DNA from: Acanthaster planci | Taxonomy: Eukaryota > Echinodermata > Asteroidea > Valvatida > Acanthasteridae | Assembly: GCF_001949145.1 (NCBI RefSeq) | Contig: NW_019091355.1 | Span: forward strand, 2,508,209-2,572,208 | DNA: 64,000 bases | Direction: 5' to 3' | The notes under the pieces: model-generated | Databases searched by the model: none | Told to the model about the DNA's origin: nothing | The model's input: only the letters and a program-made list of their open reading frames with translations | Translations under genes and position numbers: made by a program | In this document: positions 11,540-26,500 of the stretch, in pieces | Numbering within the stretch: position 1 is the first letter of the stretch | How the letters are laid out: each line of letters starts with the position of its first letter

Positions 11540-14500
11540 GTAAGGCGCTTTGCCGACATGCACCTGTGCAGCTTCCTAAAAATGTTATCAAGAAACAAAT
11601 GAGTGGGCGCAAACACTGGGAGGATGGGGCTATGTATCCCTTCCCCTCTCACTTTTTTTTTTGGAGGTGGGGGACAAAAAGTGTATTTTGAGGCTAAATG
11701 TACACGTACATATAGACACTGTTCTATATGTGAAATTGAACTTTCCAACTGCCAAAATGGTGAGCCAACAATACAAAAAGTACCATTTTGATATGGCGTG
11801 TAAGCTTGCACATACATGTACATATACGAAACAAGGAGCATCTGGATTAAGCACAGTGCTACTGTTGAGTCATGTGATTTCCAGTTCCCTCCCAGGGCTG
11901 CCCCATTATCAAAGCATCGTGTGATGTTTTGTGATGTGATGCTGTATTCACCTCACAGCTGAGCTTGCGGAAAGTGCAAGCCTACTACCTCCCTCCCCCC
12001 CTAACACGGATCATGAACATGGCCTGCCACCAGAAATAAGCCCATAGAAAAAATCCACTCTTGCTTGCAGTCAACCATGTGAACTAGGCATTGTATTTAC
12101 TGGTTCACCTGCAACCATGTGAACTAGGCATTGTATTTACTGGTTCACCTGCAACCATGTGAATTAGGCATTGTATTTACTGGTTCACCTGCGTCACCTC
12201 TCCAGTCACAGACTGTGGTTTTCTGAAGTTAAGCTCTTGGTTACATTGTACCAGTAAAGTTCTTGGTTACCGTGCAGTTTATGCTTTAGAAACAGCAAAT
12301 TCTCACGACAGAATGTTGCAGACTTGTAATGTAAACTGTTGAATATTAACAAACAAGAGAATAGGTTCAAGTGGAAGGATGACGAGGATGAAATTAGGGA
12401 CCTGTGATTTTCGAGATTTACGGGAATAAAGAGACAACCAAACAGAGACAAAATACATATCCCAAGCAATATTGATCAAGGGATTGTGCAATTTGTTTGG
12501 GAATGGTGCCAACAAACTTGGATATGATCCTACCATACATGCTATGGCCAGCATGGCAGGGGTGTGATTTCTCGTTCTTTTTTACGGGATTGCAAAAAGT
12601 TTTGACCCAAATTGGATATTTCTCAGGCTTGTGCTTCGAGTACATTTTAGCATCTTGGAAAAACTCATGCATTTGGGAATCAATACAGGGTAATCGTAGC
12701 CATTTGTGAGTGAGTTCACGCCGTTTTTAGCTGTTGAAAAGCTGGGAATGTCACCATATTTTATTGTTGTCATGGCAACGGCACCTCTGCTGGATGTTTC
12801 TAGATTTTTCTTCATCCTTTCATCGCAACCCTTCCTTTCCTAGTCACAAGGGCAGCAGACAGGGAAGGGGGACATACATGTATCCCACCCCCACCCCTGA
12901 TCTAAACCCGTTGTACAGGTGTAGCGTGTCATGGATGGTAGCTATTTTTCTGCTCTGTTTTAAAACGAGCTTGAAATGTTTGTAGAAGTCAGGACAAATT
13001 ACCCTCTAAAAGTGTATCCAACACAACTACGATGTATGAGCCATATACGCAACTTACCGGTAAAGTGGTTTATTGCTTCCCTGTCACAGATACATGTACT
13101 TTCATTGCCCATTCTATTACAGGATGGTACACGTACATGTATGGTTTATGCTTCTTTTGCCTCATATTTTATTCTCTGAATATGTATAGGTATTTGCTCA
13201 ATATCTCCAATTTTGTGGCATCGGCATCAATAATGCAAGGATCTATGAACGGGCCACCATGGAAATAAGACGAAACCAGGTGAGTTATTCTGGAGAAAGT
13301 GCCATTTTTACATGTACATGTACATACAAAGATCAAGCTGAAAGTAGACTTGTTACAGAGTTCATACATGTACATGTATGTAATCAAAGAAAGTCAGACA
13401 AATCTCCCTTTTAATATGCACACCGGTACCTGCAGAGGTAACTACTAAACATTGTAATGTGTCTCGGTGCAGTACAGATTGCATAAAAGTCACACATTTC
13501 AAACCTTTCCGAATCCATTTCATGAAACAGTATGAGTGGCCTGCACATGCTGTTCGTGATGAACTTGGAGATGATGTCTGTGTATGTATTTACGTCATAC
13601 ATGTATGTCAGTGTCACAGTTTAGAACAGTCATGATCAAACACAAAATGGAGACATCCAATTGATGCACTGTTCCCTTCTCAAATTGTGTTTTGTGGAGG
13701 TGATCACCCATCAATCAATAGCCATCAATCTCAACTTCCACTCATTTGCAGTGATGAAGCGTTTACGTCTGTCTTGATTTACGCACGAAACAAGAGACAA
13801 GGATTCTTGAAATGTTTCCACTCAGCACTAACATGAATTGGTGTTTCTGTCTTTCATCCAAGGTGTTGTTGGAACTGGCCAAGGTTTTGTTTGAGGAACA
13901 AAGCACACTGTCCAACATAGTGCGACGGATTATGGAACTGACCATATCCCTCTTGCGCTGTGAACGGTGCTCAATCCTATTAGTGGACGAGACATCTAAG
14001 GTCAGTTAATATTATATGGGTATTAAAAAAGTAAATGTGTGTACATGTAAGTGATTTCAGTGCCCCGAGGTATTACAGCGGTAAATCTTCCCATATCGGC
14101 GACACTAACTGTAATGCCTACCCACATAAAATAAACATTTACTTCATTTGTCTGATAACAACCGATGCCCGCGCGCCGTTGTGTGAACAGTTTTTATGCA
14201 GTGGAGCAATGCGGACAAATACTTCAGACTGTTGCACTCATATACAAACGCCCGATGTTGGCGTAGCGCTGTCTTAGTAATGCGTCGGAGAAACGGACCC
14301 ATGCTGTGCGTGACAGTGCATGCATCGGGGAGACGGCAAAGCCATCTCCATGTGCATAATGAAGCGGCCAGGGACAGCGCATACATGTAGAGCTGCATGC
14401 CTGTATAAGATCACCTCTATACGTGGAGGGTATTATAAATACACGGTATTAACTTCAAGCAGGTCAGTACAGAATGCACAGAATCTGCAGGACAGATTGA

Positions 14501-17500
14501 TCATTGCACACACTGCTCTTTATTTGTTTCTCTTCATTCAACATGCTCTCTTTTTTTTCTGTGTAATTTTTTCCGTCGCTGGTCACATTTTTTTTTTTTT
14601 TTGCTTAACCGTCTGTGCAGTATTTGTTGCATTTTGTTTGTTTTCCATTGCGTTCTGTCCCCGTTCATTTTTGGAAGAAGACAGTTTCTGAACGGGCCTC
14701 CTGCAGATTGCCCAAAACGTACTCGGCGAGGATGCCATTGTACTCTCAACTCTCCAATGGGTTGAGGTGTTGCCATGGCTACGGGCCAGGAAAATGCTGG
14801 GGAAGGAAAGCAGGAGGAGACGCAGCGATGCAGGATGAAAGTCCAAGGAGGATAGTCATTTGTAGATTGATTGCGCTCAGACTGCAGGATCGTCATTCTT
14901 TGCCTCCAAAATGCTGTACATGCGCAACGTTTGAATCTCAATTATACCAGTAATTTGGGCAGCTTACAAACTGGTGCACGTGAATGCCAAGGACCAGTAG
15001 GAACGCTCTTGTGCCTTGCCAGATAAAATTTAATGTACATGTAGACTGTACAAATGCATTAGAGTGCTTTCATGCACCAACCCAAAAAATTACTCTACAT
15101 TGATACCAGATGTTTTTGTCTTTTCCTCTGGAAACTTGTGTCATATGCACGTACATGTACCTACCCGTTCTACTTGTAGCAAGGTTTAACTCCTTAAGTA
15201 ATCACATATATGCTACATGTATATTGAGATTGAATATTAAAAAGAAGACATAACTCAATATATCCATATTAATGTGCCAGTGTATACAAGTACGTGTAAC
15301 TTGCTTTAACTTCAATCAGATATGGCGCTCAGATTTCATGGATCTTCTTACAGTTATTGTTCAATAATAGCATGTCGTATGGACTGACTAGAACACTTTC
15401 TTGAAGACGCTGCCATGCATGTATGGACATGCACATGCTATTGTGTGATCATAACTCTGGAAGGTGCATTTGAAATGTTTGGTACGTGTTTTTTGGCAGT
15501 TGAGACTCCAAAGGATACATGTAGCTTAATCTTTTTTGCCTTCACTGTACGTGTGACTGTAATGTTGTCTCTCATAAACTCACGGGATCTGTTTGCTCAT
15601 ATTTGCAGAGAAGAAAAAATAAGCGTCAGCCAAGCAAAGAAACGGTACATACGCTAACTTGTCTTTTCATGCCCCTCCCCCCCTCCCTACCATCGCCCCC
15701 AGCCTTGTCTTGCCTGCATGTTTTGACTCTCACCGGTTCTCCTGTGGTCATGCTAAATGCCTGCATGTTTCAACTCACATTCACCAGTTCCCCTGTAGTC
15801 ATGCTACATGCTGTTTTGTCGTCTTGGTTCCTCCTCTTTCACTGCCAGGTTTTGGGGTGTTTAATTGCACCATGTTTACTTGATGGCTGGGGGGGGATCT
15901 CCAAATATAGAGAAACTCCAAATGCATCACCGTACACTGCAGGATGTTTTGTTTGGTCTGGAATCAGTTCAGCAAGAGCCTTTGGAAAAATACACGGGCA
16001 AATGGTAACGGAAAGTGTTTACCGAAGGCAATACCGGTACATGTGCTGTGCAGTATTTTACATTTGATGCACAAGACCGAATGGCAATTACAGACTCACA
16101 GCAATACTGCCTTGCTGGAATAATCGAAAGTCCATTATGTCATACCTAACAAGACTGCCGATTGGCCAGAGCACTCTGTCCCCGAGCTGTTTCTTGAAGA
16201 AAAAAAAACAAATTGCCCATGTTTTATGCAGCAGTTCACCGCCCTACTATGCATTTTTTTTTCCACCCCACTGTCGGGTGAAAACAGCAGGTACCGGTAG
16301 CCATATTGTGCGATATTTTTAATGTGTGTACATGTACTTCCGTTACAGCTTGTCAGTGTACTGGTACATGTTACCCATGGACCCTAATATTACATTAGCG
16401 TTCACATTTACTGTGTGCCCGGGTAACCTAACCACTCAGCGGTAGCAGATCTGTCCCCTTTGTGATTTCACTTTTCACTCTGGTTCTGCATTTCATTTCT
16501 TTGGTCCATCTAATTTGATAAGAAAATTTTTCAGATGCAAGCATTGGCATTGCTAGGTGCCATTATTTACACACATGTACATGCCCCTATACATACATTG
16601 TATGTATATTATGCATGGTACGTGTACATGTATAATGCACCTGTACATGTACATTGTGTTAGAAAAAGCACAAATGACCTGTTTCCATCTCTCCAGGTCA
16701 TCAGGTCAGTGGATGTCCAGCTTAGGCATGCTCTCCTCACGACAGTTTGATAAATTTTGATGCAGCAATATTTGTTATCTGCCTGTACCGGTACATGTAG
16801 ATGTAGGTCGCATCGCATGTCAGGCAAAACACCAAAAGGGGTTTAGTAGAAGTCGATATGGAAACGTTGGGACAAAATTACGACTGCTGTGGTGCAATGC
16901 AGTGGCCCTTCACGTATTTTCCCTCGGGCCATGTGCCGTGCACTCATCACACATGTAAACCACTCAAAAATCTCACTCGTTTAAACCATTGAGCAATCAA
17001 ACCGTGTGGGAAAATTAAGGGGCAGATCATTAACTTTGCTTTTTTTTTCTCTCGTATGTGCAAGTGACTCCTTGTGCTGAATAAATTACCCTTTTCTGAG
17101 TAGGAGTGCATGTCACGCACATGTACATGTACGTAGCACAGTATGCATGTGATGTTCAATGTACATGTACTGTACGTGTGCGTTTGCTTTGAAAACCATG
17201 AGGCATACATGTACATGTATGTACTCATGTGTAGCCCTCCAGTTTCAATTTCAAATGATGATTGTCATTGGTAATGCTCTATCGATAGTGAAAATGAGAA
17301 GTGGTGACATTGAAATCTGGGAATTTATGTGCACGTGTACATGTATCTGTCATTGTGTCTATGATGTTACTTCTTTCTGTTTCTTTAAGAGCTTTCCTCA
17401 CAAGCCTTGGAAGTTGTACTTTTGCCAACATTCTTCAACAGGAGATAAGATTGTCTTGCTCACAATAGAAGAAAACTTAAGAAATTTTGGGGGGGGTGTT

Positions 17501-20500
17501 TTTGGTGGTTTTCTTTTTTTTGACACAAGTGTGTCCACAGAATTGGTGTTTACAGTTTCTACAAAGTGTGTATTTTATTTTACAAGTGGAATAGCCACAT
17601 TGTCCCTTTTGAAATGTGCCAGCCGTGGTCTGGGGTGTACCGGTATGTATGGGAATACTGTACAAGACATTTATCAGCGTGCATGTGATTTTTCATATTT
17701 TTTGTCATTATCAGTTTTCCATTCATTATCAGCACATCTTTCACACTTTCCTGTATCCGCACGGTACACAGTCCATGCCATATTCCTGCTTTTGACAGAT
17801 GTATTATGCATCATAGTTGTTCCCTTTCTCGTTGGTTACCTTGGTTGAAGGCCAGTTCATCATGCTTTCACCGGTACCTGTTTTGTTCCTTTTTTTTTGA
17901 ATCAGCCGTTTGTAGCCGATACATTATTTGTGCAGTGTCGGCTTTTTCATATTTCAGAATACGTGCAAGTGTGCCAATTGTTTTAGACAATATGTTCTAG
18001 AATCCATCGATTTGTGGGTTAATTTTTATCTGCCACATGTACATGTACATACAGTAAACATGTAATGCAGTGTGTGATAATAATGTACATGTACATAAGA
18101 GTGACTGATTACATGTACATACAGGTACACCCTGTGATGAATCTTCTTTAAAGTTTAGGTTTAGTTTGTGTGTGGCAGTTTAGTTTATAAATGTGTTTCA
18201 TTTGTAGTGTGCATGAGCAAAAATATTGTGATTGTTGTTTTTATTATTAATACATCATGGCTGATTTTTATTTTTATTAAAAAACAATTCAAACAATCAC
18301 GATTGGCCTGTAAACATTATAGGTATAGTACATGGAGTGAATATTCAACACAAGTGCGAGACTTGTTCAACAGATGATGCCAGCCGTTGCTGCATACCCG
18401 TTGTTAAATTAGCAATGTTTATTTCATGCAATGTACAGAGCATCTTTTCGCAAGTGTTTGAGATGGGCGTGGATGATCTGGAGAACAAGGGCCCCAACAA
18501 CGGAGGAAGGTTGGTCAAAGAGCAGTTTACAGCAGACTGTAAACTGATAGCATGAAAAAGTTTTTCTTGAGATGTTGAGACCGTGCCACTCGATAAATCA
18601 GTGTCACTTTTGCCAGGTTGGTGTCAGGTTCATTGGGAGAAGTGTTGTATTTTCCGTGTTTGAAATTGATTTCATTAAACTATGATAGATTCTTCTTATT
18701 CAAGGTGCTCTCGTGGCATTTAGAAATTTTAGAATTTTTCACCAATAAAAAGATGCTCCCCTTTGGCTAGAATGCATTACATTCCTTTGCAGTATGCATG
18801 TACGATATTTTTGACCTTTCGAAGATGTTCAACGATGGAGGGCAATTGTGTCAAATTTGGCTCATGTGTAACTGAAAACATACTAAACCGCAAGAAACAT
18901 GATTCTTGCCGTCCGACCAATGTTAAAAATGCCTTTTAGAACCTTAGTTTATTTCCTGAACTGAATTATTAAAAAAGTCATTATCTGTCTAGAAATAGTT
19001 GTTGACGGCAGCATGTGATCAGCCAAAATTATGACATGATACGTGTGAGTAGTTCCGGTGAGGTATTTTAAATCACTCCATGCAGCGCGGTCTATGCAGT
19101 AACCATGCACAATATGAAGGCATCTGTCACACGATAAAACACACTGTCGGTATTCTGCCGCCTTGTCATGTCCTTCCCGGTCGATGCCAGCAGTGCTTGA
19201 AACTGCATGCTTGTAGTTAATGGCATCTGCTTGCCAAGTTTTTGGTTTGGCAAAACCGCCTCGGTGCTGCCGATGTGGTTGACAAGATTATTCTCATCAT
19301 ACAAGTGATAAAAAAAATTGACTTTTCATCCATATCCCTGTCAAAAACACACGGGCGCTGAGACAGGTAGGCTCGGAGCCCTTCATTGTGTACAGACTAT
19401 GCATGTTTAGGAGCAAAGAAGTCGTACATGTAAATGTACATGTAGGTATTCCGACTCCCATTGCAAAATGAAACCGAGGACTGTTGTTTCTCTTTTCAAG
19501 TCCACTGGACCTCCAAACTGCAAACTTGTTTCTCATATTGAGTTTGAAATACACAGTTTAAAAAATTGAGACCTTGTCTCTGTGATACATGTACATATAC
19601 GTACCGGTAATTCCAGAAATAAGGGGTCCAAAAGTGGGACACCTGACCTGTTACATCTGACCTTTCTTATTTGACTGGAAATATCACTGGAAGTGATTTC
19701 AAACTACTACTATTTGTTTGGCAGGTAATTTGCATTAATTCATCACTCTTGGAAATTGGAAAATGTGTTCTGAACTGAACTTATCATATGTCAGATGTGA
19801 CGGGCACACGAAAAAAAGGGACCCCTAATTTCTGGAATTACCCTTATATGGATACAATGGATACACTCTACATTGTAAGACACACTGCAGAAAATGTCCT
19901 CCATTGTTGAACTTCATCTTTAAAGTTCGGAATTAATAATTGTAACCCTCGGCATACTTTCCCTCTAACTCGACTAAGAAGCCAAACGACATGCCCACAA
20001 ACATGTAGACAATATATACATGTGCATGTAGGTGAAAATAACAGTTCACAAAATATGACTTTGTTTTAATGACAGGATAAAGTCCGGACAAAATGTAACA
20101 ATGGTAGAAACTGTTGGTATCTGTTGGTACTGTACATGTACGTTTATATACCACAGGGAGTTTTGTGCATGTGTAATGAAGACAGAAAGATTTTTTTGAA
20201 TGACTCATCATTCTTACTTTCCAGCACCGAGTGTCGTTTTCCAATCCACATTGGAATCACAGGGTATACAGCAACTACTGGTGAGGTAAGACTAGCAATG
20301 TCAGGAATGCCCTCCTCTTCTATTTTAACACGACGAGCGTAGCAAGGATGCATGTGTGTGCATTTGAGGAAGCTGTCTGCATAATGGGAACCCAAAGTAT
20401 GTCCATGAATACATGTACGTGTGTAATGTTCCACCCCATGCATATGTACGGTGTTACCATGGGGATAGAAACCTCCGGGTTATCCGCTCCGAGCGGAACA

Positions 20501-23500
20501 AAAGAGGGCGTTTTTTGGGTACTCACCGCATAGGCGCACCATGAGGCCCGCAAGTGTGTGCACATTTGACGCGGAGCACGCTGAGTTCGCGTAACTAATT
20601 TAGTCCGGCTTGTATGGTCGTTGCGTAAACGCAGAACGCCTAAAAGAACCCGCTTGTAGACACCTGTCTTTCTTACGCTGATTGGGGGCGCACTTCAGCT
20701 CGGGGCGGATTCAAAAGACAACATGGTTGCAAGCTCTGTGAAGTGCTGTGAACACGCTAGTCAAGACATTTATAAAACAGATTTTAATTGCAAAGCATTT
20801 GAATGCATACATGTGCCATACACCCGTAAGTTCAGGTCTCGTTGGCCTGTAAGTACAGTCCACAGTGCTGACCACATACACATGTCATATACGTGTACAT
20901 GTACAGTAAAAGGACAGCTTACACCGTCTAAGAAACTGAAATGTCATTGGTTGCTATGTACATTGCCGAGCGCTGATTGTGCATACACAGTATGGTACAT
21001 AGTTTCCCATAGTCAGAGTGGCCTTGCAAACAAGCAGTAACTGTACTTTTACAAAGTGTAACATGCATGACTGTTTTCACCAGCCCGGATTAAAAGGGGG
21101 GGGGGAAAACTTGACCTTGGTCACCGTCCAAAATGGGATATTCTGATCATCATCCTGGAGTAAACACATGTACATGCAAAAGCACCCATGCAGAATACAA
21201 GTAGTTAGGGCTGGCGTCGGAGATAGATTACAACCTTTAAGCCTGGAACATTATTAGCGAACTCAAATTGCCCTAGGCCAACCCAAATATTTTCCTTCGT
21301 GGCTTGTATGCAGCTGTATTTGTTATGGGACTGCTTTCTGCTGCTTGCCTCATTTCCGTCGACCCAACCTTGTTATTGGTCTACTGCCGCACTGTTTACT
21401 TTTTTCTGCTTTTTTACACAGACTTTGAACATCGCCGATGTGTACAAGGATTCTAAGTTTGATCCAAAGGTGGGTTCTTGTTCATTGAACTCGGGGATGG
21501 GTGGTGAATTTGTGTAGTGCTGATTGGCTTGAACAGTCAATTATGGGCTCATGGTTATGTTGGACAACAATGAATATGTGCTCTGTAAATCTTGCGTTGT
21601 GTAAATCTTGGGTGTTGGTAATGTACTTTACACAGAACTTCACTGTGCAGACAGAAACCACGCACAGCATTGTGAAGTTGGAGCACACAAGCAGATTTTC
21701 AGTTGAAAAATGATTCCAGATTGTCTGGATGTGCGACATGATTTTTGATTGGTCAATCAAGTTTTGATTGTAGACAAGTGCTGTAGAATTTTAGTCACAG
21801 TTCAAGACGCTGCCGTTGCCTATTGACGGAACTTCCTAATATTTCAGCATGTCAAAATGAGCTGTCTCTTACATGGATGTACACGCCAAGCTACATGTAT
21901 TTGTCTCATAGCTTGGTTGGACTGACCTCCCACTCTGACCTTAAACAGTAATGCAGTTACTTGATCGCAATATCCACACCTGAAGACGACCAGAGCACAC
22001 TGGTGGAAATGTCGATTTCACACTCAACAGTTCTTATCTGAACCATACATACATGTACCTCTCCCAAAAGAGATCTATCCACATAGTGTTACTGCACTGC
22101 AAGCCCTCTCTTTAATCTACGGTATCTCCACCATGCAAAGCTTTAAGTCTTATCTACCGGTATTGTTCATACATGTAATATGTTGCACGTATTCATTAGG
22201 CCATGAATTAAGTGCAGGCTTGCGTTTGTGAAGACAAAGGAACATGTCGTTCTTACACATGTACATTTAATACGGTATTTGGCAAGATTGTTCCCAAGTA
22301 CTAGTACGTAGTACCAAGTACAGTATTTTGATGCACTAGGTACATGTACTCACACCTCAGGTGATCTGCATCATCTTACTGAGCGTCGGAAAGGCCATGC
22401 CTGGCCGGTTTGCATAGGAGAGCTCTTCCCCCGTGGCATTGTTTTGTTTATCAATACAGCGGTGCCTTGAATGAAGACTAAACCTCAACATTATTACATG
22501 TGCAGTGTATGCGTTTGTGTCTGGCAGACCCACAGGCTGTGTCTTGGGTAATCATCTCCAGTGATCCTGCATTTGATGCCCATCAGAAGTCCCCCCCCCC
22601 CCGGAGCATTGAATCCTATGAAAGAGTCACTGTAGTATGACACTGGCTCAGGGGATCTTTCTCCTGGGTCGTATCACACCCTTCCCTATTAATTCAGGAT
22701 TGACGGAGCATAATCATGTTGTTACAGCTTTCCAGCCTGGGCCAAATTTTGTTATTGAGCTATCCTATGTACACGTACATGCAGAAAGAAAAATAGCTCA
22801 CTATAAGTTTCCATACTAAGCCAAAATCAGCCCAGTTACCGCTCAGGCATAATGTAGATGGCATGAAGTATTGATCAGTAACTTGAATTTACAAAGCAAA
22901 ATAATATATCTTGTGGTTAGGGAATTCCTAGTCCCATTGTAATGAAGCTGGCTAGTTGGGTCATTCCATGAGGTTGGGGCACAACTTGTGATGGTGTCCT
23001 TGTTTACATTGGTAACTTTTACCACCTGTAGAGTAGGTCATTTACATGTACTCTAAAAATAACACCCTCTGTATTCAGCCTTGCAAGATGTATAACAATG
23101 TCAATTTAGAATCCAGATGCAGGGAAATAGCTGTCCATTTTTATGGAACCTGTGTAACAATTGACACCATCACAAATTGTGCCCCATCCTCATGGAATGA
23201 CCCAGTTGGAAAAACTAAGATTAGATTTATGCGCTATATGAAAATCAGCAGGGGACCGGTGAAAAGAATGCTTGCCATTGTGGCTAGTAACCTGCTTTTG
23301 CTGAGCAGATTGTGTCTTTAGCCCGATTTTGCAGTTATATGTCCAAGTAGTAACATCACGGAATCAAGTCAGAGGTGCATAGATAACCGCTTGCATGACT
23401 GTTCCAGTCACAGCGCCTGTATGGTGTGAAATACACGTGCGTATTGTACCGCTCAAATATCCTGATTGCCGTCGACAGGTTGATGAAGAAACAGGGTATA

Positions 23501-26500
23501 AGACGCGGCAGATGCTGTGCATGCCCATCAAGAATGCCTACGGGTCCATCCTAGGTGTCATCCTATTGGTCAATAAACAGGACGGGACGCCGTTCAATAG
23601 GAATGATGAGGACATGTTCGAGGTATGCAGAATTAGTCTGGGGTTATCCTATTTCGGTCGTGAGAGATGTTGGTTAAGTTCACATGTTCCGTGTATTGAT
23701 TGGGTCTGTCCTACCAACTGCATAGAATAGACCATTTCCAAGTATCGTATTCGTACAACCTAGAAGTCGAATCCAAATAATATCTTGTTCAAGAACCCGA
23801 TGCGTTTCATTTCATAAATGTGTCATCTTCACTTCAGTGGATTTGTGTCTTAAGGTGACGTTTGCCATCTGCTTTGAAGCAGAAATAAAGTGGACATTGA
23901 AATGATCTGGAAATCAGCAAGTGGTTTGTGTGAGTAGATTTTACCATGTCTACATGCACTTGCTGTCTTGCCGACTTACTCTAAAAGGCAAGATAAAATA
24001 TGTGAGAATTAATCATAAGTCTACAAGTACACTTGGCTGCTGTCCCATGCTCTGCCTTGCAGCTGTTTCTGCCCTAGAAAATCGGTCTCACTCAAAGGTC
24101 AAAGCAAATGCATTATGAGCAGAACTGAAGAGGATTCTCTTTTCTTTCTTTTTTTCCGCTTCATTTGATAGCAACCTTTCAGTGCTGCGCGGTACCACAA
24201 AATATTCTTGAGCAATCAGACATGGGAGAGTTTTGTAGAAGGCACCAATTTGATGATTGCTTTTTTTTTTTCTTTTTATCCTCCGCTCTGTCAAACACGA
24301 ACAGGCTTTCTCCATCTTCTGCGGAATGGGTATCAACAACACCCACATGTACGAGAATGTGTGCCGAGCTGTTGCTAAGCAACGGGTAGCCTTAGAGGTA
24401 AGGCAGTCACCACTGTCTGTGCTGTTTAACGAACACATCTGTCTTTAATGGGGTCTTTACTTGAATCGCAATAAAGCCGCAGGTAATGGCGTAGTGTAAA
24501 ATGCATGCCTTAAATGTCAAATATAAAGTGACGTGATGATGATGATGATGATGAAATCTTGGGTGTAAACTATCCTTTACAGGTCTCCGTTTCATTAATT
24601 TTCCGCATCAGTGAACAGAAAAGGCTTGCTTTGTCCATGAAGAGATGAGGCTCGATAGTAATACTGTATTTTCTCCTCCCCTTCTGTGTGCATTCCAAAA
24701 AATTTTATTTATGACCACAGTCATTGCTATCATCAGTAACAGTTTCACTGCATAATCTGTGGAGGCCAAGATTTACCCACATTTACTCTCGTATGTTTAC
24801 ACTTTTTCCCCCAAATCACGTGCAAAAATTACATAGAAAGGTTTCCTTTTTCATGTGTGTGAAGGGTGAACATGGTATACACTATGGTGCTGGTGATGTG
24901 CACGTAGCTATAACATCACGTAAATCATGGTGTTTCCATTGGAATGAATTGCATGTATAACGCAGGTGGAGAAGCAAGTGGCGGTAAATGATTAATACAT
25001 GCGTTAATGCCACACAGAATTCCCATGTTGGCCTGCATGCATATCGCAAACTCCTGGTTCTTCTCACAGCAGCCTCCTAAATAAGGATGTATTTGATGTG
25101 CATCCGGTCTCTTTTTTAATGCACATCACAGATCCACCACCCAAACAAAATTGGATTAAAAGACAAACAATGAAGAAAATAGCTTCCTCTAATTGACAGT
25201 TTGATGAGGTCGATGAAAAATTGATTGCAGCACACGCTAACTCTAGAATTTGCCTTCCAGAGGAGCTTCATTCAGGCATGATAAAATTTCCCACGGTTCA
25301 GTGCCTTTGACCTCCAGTCACCCATCGTCAGTGGCACAGGGATCTTGCTTGGTACATGTAGTTAAGCTAAAACAATGTATACCTGCTCACTTGAGAGCGG
25401 TAGTGCCATGTTTATGAATGCAGTCCAGATCGGAGACCTTGAGGTGGAATTTTCAACCCCCCTATATCACAAATTAATAATCACTGTCTCCACATCATGA
25501 AAAATTGAGAAGGCTGAGTCAATCAGGAGGGGAAAAAAATGCCTTTTAGATTAATGTGGATCGTGCCACAGAGCGACGTGTAAAGTGATTTTAAAATGTC
25601 CCGTTACGATTGCCTCAGGTTTTTCCCAAATTTGAGGCTGAGCAGACAAAATTGGATTGATCGGAATTCTGAAACCTTGGTTGGCAGCGAGGTTGAAAGT
25701 CATCAAGTCATCACTTTATAGTCCACTGCCTCCTGTAAGTAAGGTTCAAGAATCATGCTACCCAAGACACCCTTCTGTCCCTCTGTCTTGGATGGATGGC
25801 GTGTTTTGATATGCATGATAGGGTTCCCTAATCAGTTTACGGCTTTGCCTCGCCTCATCGTATAAACACTGCCCACGTTTTCCCGCAATATATCGTGTAT
25901 TCTTCGTCTTTGATTGCAGACGCTGTCATATCATGCAACAGCTCCGCGTGAAGAGGCCATCAGATTAAAGGTAGAATCTTGCCTTGCTTCGTAGGTCAAG
26001 TTTACCCCATTAACTTGAGTCTGTGGGTATAAAAAAAAATTCAGACATGAAGGATTTCTTTGGGCCAAGTTACAGTATGCACCATTCCAACCTTTAAGAT
26101 TTTGGGCAGGAGATGCGATTCCTCTGGAAATTTCCAGAATATTTCAGAAGTGTCGGATGTTTGAGAGGTTTATTCTTCAGGTTTTGATAACATTGTTCAG
26201 AATGTGCACAATGCACACACATGTAAGTGTAGCCATGTGTGGGAATACTCGAATATTTTTAGTCATTTTGTTGTCATTTTTTAAAAAATAAAAAGCTTTT
26301 GCTGAGGGTTTCGTGGATTTCTCTTCTCCGCCAAATCTCACCCCTATATCGGTGATGCATGGGTGATGTAACAGTCAAACACAAGGGCAAGGTTGTTCAA
26401 TCAAATCTGTCTTCTTGTTCTACAAGTATCCCTGTTGTAACAAAGGTTTCATGATTGTAGTTTCGAAAGGCAAGGTTTTACCCTGGAATTAAAAGTGTGT

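Noticed and set aside
11272-11841. Long minus-strand open frame (189 codons)
   Set aside because: It lies opposite the first visible PDE5-like exon and is its antisense shadow plus flanking intron; no family similarity.
15603-15651. Extra PDE5 exon ([12 protein letters not shown])
   Set aside because: The exons at 13863 and 18439 already join in phase and match PDE5 without an insertion here.
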